DNA of 64,000 nucleotides from Chakrabartia godavariana. GTDB taxonomy: Bacteria > Pseudomonadota > Alphaproteobacteria > Sphingomonadales > Sphingomonadaceae. Numbering within the stretch: position 1 is the stretch's first letter; the number at the start of each line of letters is the position of its first letter. The DNA lies in NCBI GenBank assembly GCA_005518185.1, contig RKSN01000002.1, forward strand, positions 496,001 through 560,000, given 5' to 3'. Made by a program: the position numbers and the translations under genes. Positions 59,401 to 64,000 of this stretch are shown here, piece by piece. The notes under the pieces are model-generated. The model saw only the letters and a program-made list of their open reading frames with translations. It was not told where the DNA came from and did not search any database.

Positions 59401-59580
59401 GGGGGCATCGATGCGCCTTCGCGCGTCGGCATTCAACCTGACAAATGGTCCACCAATGCCGCGTTCCCCTGCAATCCGGCGCGAACGCACGGCGTGCTCC
59501 AAAAATCGGTGACAAGTCGGATCGCGCTCCCTAATCGTTCCGACAAACATTCGCGCTTCGCCAACGGGGGCAGGACAGAC

Positions 59581-60996
59581 ATGCACGCCGCATCCGCACA
59601 ACCTTCCTGGGTCATGCTCGCCTATCTGATTTCAGGCGTCTTTTTCATCCTCGCCTTGCGCGGACTGTCGTCACCCGCAACGTCGCGACGGGGCAACCGC
59701 TTCGGCATGGCGGGCATGCTCATCGCAGTCGTGACGACGGTGTTGACCCACGAACTGGCGAGCTTGCCTGAAATCCTTGGCGCGATCGTGATCGGTGGCG
59801 GGGTTGGCTGGATCACGGCCCGCAGAATCGCCATGACCGACATGCCGCAGCTTGTCGCAGCCTTTCACTCGCTGGTCGGCATGGCTGCCGTGCTGGTTGC
59901 CGCCGCCGCATTTCTGGAACCCGAGAATTTCGGCATCGCCGGCCCCGATGGCCTGATCCACACGGTGAGCCGCATCGAAATGGGGCTGGGCATCGCGATC
60001 GGCGCCATTACCTTTTCGGGGTCGGTCATCGCGTTCCTCAAACTCAATGGCAACATGTCCGGCGCACCGATCCTGCTGCCTGCCCGTCACATCATCAACC
60101 TTGGCACGCTGGCGGCAATCCTTGGCCTCATCGCCTACTTCCTGACCGACCAGAGCCCCTGGATTTTCTGGACGATCACCGCGCTGAGCTTCCTGATCGG
60201 CTTCCTGCTCATCATCCCCATCGGCGGCGCGGACATGCCGGTCGTCGTGTCGATGCTCAACAGCTATTCGGGCTGGGCTGCGGCGGCCATGGGCTTCACA
60301 CTTCAGAACTCGGCGATGATCATCACGGGTGCCTTGGTCGGCTCGTCCGGTGCGATCCTCAGCTACATCATGTGCAAGGCCATGAACCGCAGCTTCGTGA
60401 GCGTGATCGCGGGCGGCTTCGGCGCAGAAGCGTCCGCCGCCGGTGGCCCTGCGAAGGAACAGCGCCCGTGGAAGCGCGGCTCCGCAGAGGACGCCGCCTT
60501 CCTCCTCAAGGAAGCCGAACAGGTCATCATCGTTCCCGGTTACGGTATGGCGGTTGCCCAGGCGCAGCATATCCTGCGCGAGATGGCCGACCTGCTGAAG
60601 AAGGAAGGCGTGCGCGTGAAATACGCGATCCACCCCGTCGCCGGCCGTATGCCCGGGCACATGAACGTCCTGCTCGCAGAAGCCAACGTCCCCTATGACG
60701 AGGTGTTCGAACTGGAGGACATCAACAGCGAATTTGCGCAGACCGATGTCGCCTTCATCATCGGCGCGAACGACGTCGTGAACCCGGCCGCCAAGACGGA
60801 CAAGACGTCCCCGATCTATGGCATGCCCGTGTTCGACGTGGACAAGGCGAAGACCGTCATGTTCATCAAGCGCTCCATGGGCGGCGTCGGCTATGCCGGG
60901 GTCGATAATGACGTGTTCTACATGGACCAGACGATGATGCTCCTCGCCGATGCGAAGAAGATGGTGGAAGACATCGTCAAATCGCTCCAGCTCTGA
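59581..60996 (+). CDS. pntB: NAD(P) transhydrogenase subunit beta PntB
   Basis: 471 residues from the ATG at 59581, matching PntB (about 460). Domain II membrane helices (about 10-260) include GLIAYFLTDQSPWIFWT and MLNSYSGWAAAAMGFTLQN. The NADP(H)-binding domain III (about 295-471) has PGYGMAVAQAQHILREM, VKYAIHPVAGRMPGHMNVLL in part, and IGANDVVNPAA. The enzyme couples proton flow to hydride transfer from NADH to NADP+. The alpha subunits PntAA and PntAB are not upstream: that side carries the divergent DUF3429 gene. The phosphatase gene follows at 7 bp. Confidence 0.96.
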   Translation: MHAASAQPSWVMLAYLISGVFFILALRGLSSPATSRRGNRFGMAGMLIAVVTTVLTHELASLPEILGAIVIGGGVGWITARRIAMTDMPQLVAAFHSLVGMAAVLVAAAAFLEPENFGIAGPDGLIHTVSRIEMGLGIAIGAITFSGSVIAFLKLNGNMSGAPILLPARHIINLGTLAAILGLIAYFLTDQSPWIFWTITALSFLIGFLLIIPIGGADMPVVVSMLNSYSGWAAAAMGFTLQNSAMIITGALVGSSGAILSYIMCKAMNRSFVSVIAGGFGAEASAAGGPAKEQRPWKRGSAEDAAFLLKEAEQVIIVPGYGMAVAQAQHILREMADLLKKEGVRVKYAIHPVAGRMPGHMNVLLAEANVPYDEVFELEDINSEFAQTDVAFIIGANDVVNPAAKTDKTSPIYGMPVFDVDKAKTVMFIKRSMGGVGYAGVDNDVFYMDQTMMLLADAKKMVEDIVKSLQL

Positions 60997-61003
60997 GGCG
61001 GCC

Positions 61004-61792
61004 GTGGGTCTGGAAACTGATATTGCCCTCGCCCATGCGCTCGCCGATGCGGCGGGAGCGGCGATCCGCCCCTATTTCCGGGGCAGCTTCGGACTGGAAT
61101 CAAAGGATGATGCCTCGCCAGTGACGCTCGCCGATCGCGCGGCGGAAGAGGTGATGCGCAAGCTGCTCGCGGGCGAAGCCCCGCGCGACGGCATTGTCGG
61201 CGAGGAATTCGGCAGCGAACGCGCCGATGCCAGCCGCGTCTGGGTGCTCGACCCGATTGACGGCACGACAAGCTTTGTTGCGGGCCGCCCCATCTTCGGC
61301 ACGCTCATTGCGCTGCTGCAGGATGGCTGGCCCGTTCTCGGCATCATTGATCAGCCGATCGGCGGGGAACGATGGGTCGGCGCCATTGGCCAGACCACGA
61401 CCTTCAACGGCAAGCCCGCCGCCACTCGCCGCTGCCGAGAACTGGAGGACGCGGTCCTTGGTACCACAAGCCCGCATCTGTTCAGCGAGCATGAGGCTGG
61501 ACATTTCCTTTCGCTCGCAGGCAAGGTTGCGCGTCGGCGCATCATCTATGGCGGCGACTGCTACAATTACGGCCTGGTCGCCAGCGGCCATGTCGATCTC
61601 GTCGTCGAAGCTGGCCTCAAGCTGCACGACTTTGCGGCACTCGTCCCGGTCATTGAGGGCGCGGGCGGCCTGATGTGCGACTGGAATGGCAATGCCCTGA
61701 ACGCGGACTCGGCCGGCGACGTCATCGCCCTTGGCGACCCGGCCCGGCTTGATGACGTCCTTGAGGCGCTGGGCCACGCGGACTGCGGCTAG
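61004..61792 (+). CDS. hisN: Inositol-monophosphatase-family phosphatase, probable histidinol-phosphatase HisN
   Basis: 262 residues from the GTG at 61004, seven bases after the pntB stop. Metal-binding residues Glu67 (IVGEEFGSE) and Asp83, Asp86 (WVLDPIDGTTSF) and the C-terminal GLKLHDFAALVPVIEGAGG (the W/HDxAA block) define the family. The block HDFAALVPVIEGAGG with C-terminal NADSAGDVIALGDP matches alphaproteobacterial HisN, which makes histidinol from histidinol phosphate. Other family roles (inositol or PAP phosphatase) are possible. Confidence 0.85.
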   Translation: MGLETDIALAHALADAAGAAIRPYFRGSFGLESKDDASPVTLADRAAEEVMRKLLAGEAPRDGIVGEEFGSERADASRVWVLDPIDGTTSFVAGRPIFGTLIALLQDGWPVLGIIDQPIGGERWVGAIGQTTTFNGKPAATRRCRELEDAVLGTTSPHLFSEHEAGHFLSLAGKVARRRIIYGGDCYNYGLVASGHVDLVVEAGLKLHDFAALVPVIEGAGGLMCDWNGNALNADSAGDVIALGDPARLDDVLEALGHADCG

Positions 61793-61811
61793 GCCGCTTT
61801 CGGGCAGCCGG

Positions 61812-62405
61812 TTAGCGGACGATCACCTCAACGCGGCGATTGGTTGCCGAGGCGGTTTCGTCGGGTGTCTTTTCGAGCAGTTCGCGTTCGCCCCGCCCGG
61901 CAATGCGGACGATCGTCTTGTCGAGGCCCTGCGAGAACAGATAGGACGTGATCTCTGCTGCACGACGCAGCGAGAACGCGTCGTTGACCTCCTCAGACCC
62001 GACCGTATCGGTATGGCCAGTGATCTCCAGATCGGCACCCGGCCGCTTTTTGATCTCCGCAAAGATCTCCGCCAGCATGGCCTGCGACTCTTCGGTCGGC
62101 TCGACCGAATTTTCCTTGAAATAGAGGACAAACGTGCGAGGCTGGGGCGGCAGCGCAGCGAGCAGATCGGCATATTTTGCGTCAAAGGTCGCGCTGTCGA
62201 TCGTCTTGACCGAGGCACTGCTCCCTGAAACGCTCGCAACCGCGCCCGGCTTGTCGACCACGGCGATCTCCGTCCCGGCGCTGTTGAGCACCGCAACGCT
62301 ACCAGCCTCGCCATTCTCGCCCGGCCCAAGCGCAAGCTGCGACATCGCACACCCCGCAAGCAGCAGCGGCAGAACCGCCGCGCAAAGACGTGTCCGCCCC
62401 CTCAT
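61812..62405 (-). CDS. OmpA-domain outer-membrane lipoprotein
   Basis: 197 residues. Lipobox LAGC with Cys19. The C-terminal OmpA-like domain (about 95-197) has FVLYFKENSVEPTEES, the peptidoglycan-contact LEITGHTDTVGSEEVNDAFSL (in two stretches) and SATNRRVEVIV. It should be anchored in the outer membrane and bind peptidoglycan. The start overlaps the FecR-like gene stop by four bases, so the two are one transcript and probably act together at the envelope. Confidence 0.92.
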   Translation of the reverse strand: MRGRTRLCAAVLPLLLAGCAMSQLALGPGENGEAGSVAVLNSAGTEIAVVDKPGAVASVSGSSASVKTIDSATFDAKYADLLAALPPQPRTFVLYFKENSVEPTEESQAMLAEIFAEIKKRPGADLEITGHTDTVGSEEVNDAFSLRRAAEITSYLFSQGLDKTIVRIAGRGERELLEKTPDETASATNRRVEVIVR

Positions 62406-62830
62406 TTGACGTTCAGCACGACGCGCGCGCGCCGGATCACGTAAATGTTCTTGGGCGTCTCCACCCGCATCGCCTGCGGGTCATTGCGGGCGATCCGGCC
62501 GGAAATGATCGCGACGACACCCTTTTTCAGAACGCCGACAAAGCGCCCCTGCTGTGTCGTGTCATTATAGTCGAAGGCGCGAATCGTCAGGCGCGTGCCC
62601 GGGCCGGCCGAAAGCCGCGTGTTGTCGATGAAGGTTGCCCCGGCCTTGCCGCGCGCGCCGGTGACAAGAGTATCGCCCGTTTCAATGACGAAGCCAGGTT
62701 TGACCGGGATAAGCTTGCCATCGCGTTCAACCGACGCCCCGCCGCTGGAAAGTTTGATGCGGCCGATATCGGCCCATGCCGGCTGTGCCAGCACGACAGC
62801 CAACAATGCCCCTGTTCCCAAAGCCCGCAC
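62402..62830 (-). CDS. Secreted FecR-domain protein
   Basis: 142 residues. Signal peptide (LGTGALLAVVLAQPAWA, cleavage near residue 20). The mature part is a single FecR domain: VIETGDTLVTGARGKAGATFIDNTRL, with the usual GD-x-L-x-T-G turn, then SAGPGTRLTIRAFDYN. It lacks the regulatory TonB-linked parts of true FecR anti-sigma factors, so it is a periplasmic FecR-fold protein of unknown role. It is coupled to the OmpA-type lipoprotein gene. Confidence 0.87.
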   Translation of the reverse strand: MRALGTGALLAVVLAQPAWADIGRIKLSSGGASVERDGKLIPVKPGFVIETGDTLVTGARGKAGATFIDNTRLSAGPGTRLTIRAFDYNDTTQQGRFVGVLKKGVVAIISGRIARNDPQAMRVETPKNIYVIRRARVVLNVK

Positions 62831-62956
62831 GCAACCCCCTGCCCTTTTGCACCCGCTTGATGCGATAATGTCACCATATTGGCAAGAGCGTCATCCACAA
62901 CCTTTCGACATCTCCCTCTTTCACATCGGTGGACTGTGCCGTAACAGGCTTGGGCC

Positions 62957-63628
62957 ATGTGGCAGCTATATCAGTTCGCTCTCTGTCCGTTTTCACGCAA
63001 GGTCCGCCTTCTCATGGGAGAGAAGGGCGTGGGCTACCAGCTCGTGCGCGAATATCCGTGGGAACGGCGCGATGAATTCGTCGACTTGAACCCGACGAGC
63101 CAGACGCCGGTGCTCGTCGAATCGGAGCGCGGGCTGACCCTGATCCATTCTGCGGCCATCTGCGAATATCTGGAGGAAACGGTCGATCAGTCGCCGATGA
63201 TCTCCGGGACGGCGCCCAATCGGGCCGAGATCCGTCGACTGACGTGCTGGTTTGATGAGCAGTTTTACATGCAGGTCGTCGGCCCCTTGCTGCATGAGCG
63301 CATGGAGAAAAGGCTGGTGCATCGCGCGGCGCCCGATGGCGGCGTGCTGCGTCAGGCCATGAAGAACGCCAACCAGCTGCTCGATTATATCGACTGGCTG
63401 CTGGATCATCGCAACTGGCTTGCAGGGGCCAGTCTCAGCCTCGCCGATCTGGCAGGTGCCGCACATATTTCGGTCGCAGACTATCTCGGCGGCATCGACT
63501 GGCGCGGGCATGAGGCGACGAAGCGCTGGTATTCCGGGCTCAAGTCCCGGCCCTCCTTCCGCCCGCTGCTCAGCGAACGGATGGAAGTCATTCCGCCGCC
63601 CGCCCATTATGACAAGGTCGACTTCTGA
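62957..63628 (+). CDS. Glutathione S-transferase family protein
   Basis: 223 residues. The thioredoxin-fold N-terminal domain (1-80) starts MWQLYQFALCPFSRKVRLLM with CPFS (Cys10 to Ser13) in the position of the GSH-activating residue, followed by NPTSQTPVLVESERGL and LIHSAAICEYLEE with the Ser that binds the gamma-glutamyl part. The helical C-terminal domain contains WLAGASLSLADLAGAAHISV, with the N-capping box of GSTs. Cysteine in the active site suggests the omega/beta-type glutathionyl or reductase class. Substrate not predictable. Confidence 0.92.
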   Translation: MWQLYQFALCPFSRKVRLLMGEKGVGYQLVREYPWERRDEFVDLNPTSQTPVLVESERGLTLIHSAAICEYLEETVDQSPMISGTAPNRAEIRRLTCWFDEQFYMQVVGPLLHERMEKRLVHRAAPDGGVLRQAMKNANQLLDYIDWLLDHRNWLAGASLSLADLAGAAHISVADYLGGIDWRGHEATKRWYSGLKSRPSFRPLLSERMEVIPPPAHYDKVDF

Positions 63629-63637
63629 GCCGCGGCG

Positions 63638-64000
63638 CTAAGCGCGTGTCGCGGTGAAGATGTAGTTGAGCGACAGATCGTCCGAGAGGTGCAGGCCCGC
63701 CGTCGCGGAAAAGGCAATGCCGCGCATCTCGCCGGCAACCAGTCCGGCATCGCGCAGCAAATCCTGCATCTCATCCGGCGTCAGGAACTTGTCCCAATCG
63801 TGCGTGCCCTTGGGGATCGCGCCGAGGCCTTCACCGAGAGTGATCATGGCGAGCCTTGATTTGGGCGTGCGGTTGGGTGTCGAAAGCACCATCAGTCCGC
63901 CATCTGCCAGCCGGTCGCGCAGGGCGGCGAGGAAATCTGCCGGGTCTGTAACATGTTCGATGACCTCCATCGAGGTCACGAGATCAAACTGTTCTGCCAT
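63638..64000 (-). CDS. ubiG: Ubiquinone O-methyltransferase UbiG, C-terminal part (continues past window)
   Basis: At least 120 residues; the 5' end lies outside the window. The visible sequence has the SAM-methyltransferase post-motif FDLVTSMEVIEHVTDP and the UbiG-specific blocks STPNRTPKSRLAMITLGEG and LPKGTHDWDKF-like IPKGTHDWDKFLTPDEM. UbiG methylates both O-positions in ubiquinone synthesis, in keeping with the ubiquinol-dependent bc1 complex encoded at 2581-5316. Convergent with the GST gene (9-bp gap). Confidence 0.94.
   Translation of the reverse strand: MAEQFDLVTSMEVIEHVTDPADFLAALRDRLADGGLMVLSTPNRTPKSRLAMITLGEGLGAIPKGTHDWDKFLTPDEMQDLLRDAGLVAGEMRGIAFSATAGLHLSDDLSLNYIFTATRA

Overview
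The window is high-GC chromosomal DNA from an alphaproteobacterium, most likely a member of the Sphingomonadales. The reasons are the petABC operon with TAT-type Rieske protein and separate cytochrome b and c1 genes, FixLJ-style regulators, a PrsK/PrsR/PrsT-type polysaccharide regulatory set, ScfR/isocitrate lyase, an Lrp/alanine dehydrogenase pair, and TonB-free housekeeping genes typical of that order. The taxonomic call is inference from gene content; no 16S gene is present. I saw no prophage, transposase or CRISPR array.

Layout. (1) 1-9251: housekeeping genes: a membrane protein fragment, GNAT acetyltransferase, hemF, trmL, the cytochrome bc1 operon (petA-petB-petC), a PilZ protein, a membrane protein, an SDR/acyl-CoA dehydrogenase pair and a two-domain PilZ protein. 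(2) 9367-12598: a CHASE3-PAS histidine kinase of FixL type flanked by two FixJ-type response regulators, with an FNR/FixK-like box between the first regulator and the kinase. (3) 12800-36466: a large surface polysaccharide locus. A rightward block holds an O-antigen ligase/polymerase-like protein, Wza, Wzc/BY-kinase, an unknown protein and a PglF/WbpM-type dehydratase. A leftward block (33661 down to 20432) encodes a WbpB-, WbpD-function-, WbpE- and WbpA-like set for UDP-2,3-diacetamido-glucuronic acid, a Wzx flippase, a second polymerase, two glycosyltransferases, a glutaminase/WbpG-type amidotransferase fusion, a PglC-like phosphoglycosyl transferase and a PglE-like aminotransferase. wecC/wecB (UDP-ManNAcA) lie just outside. 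(4) 36491-44441: a class III aminotransferase, a REP-like palindrome pair, alanine dehydrogenase with a divergent Lrp regulator, an OmpR-type two-component system with a PepSY-like protein, and an ABC-F ATPase. (5) 44438-52739: a leftward, tightly overlapped operon epsB-prsK-prsR-prsT followed by a PglD-like acetyltransferase and a DUF815 ATPase. This is the regulatory half of an exosortase (PEP-CTERM) system, but no exosortase gene is in the window. (6) 52843-64000: ScfR/RamB-type regulator divergent from aceA, a 52-residue small ORF behind aceA, a Flp pilin, a MoaB/CinA-domain protein, an MFS transporter, tRNA-Gly(UCC), pntB, an inositol-monophosphatase-family phosphatase, OmpA- and FecR-like envelope proteins, a GST and the C-terminal half of ubiG.

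How the genes work together. The polysaccharide locus contains nearly all the functions of a Pseudomonas O5-type pathway (WbpM, A, B, E, D-like, G, possibly I) and all four Campylobacter Pgl functions (PglF, E, D, C), with PglD about 24 kb away in the exosortase-type operon. There are two initiating phosphoglycosyl transferases and two polymerase-like proteins, so two polysaccharides, or one with alternative assembly routes, are likely. The most distinctive points are the single-chain glutaminase-amidotransferase, the nested 54-bp palindrome over the epsB start codon, the expandable Gly-Tyr repeat at the end of the BY-kinase, and the compensated REP hairpins.
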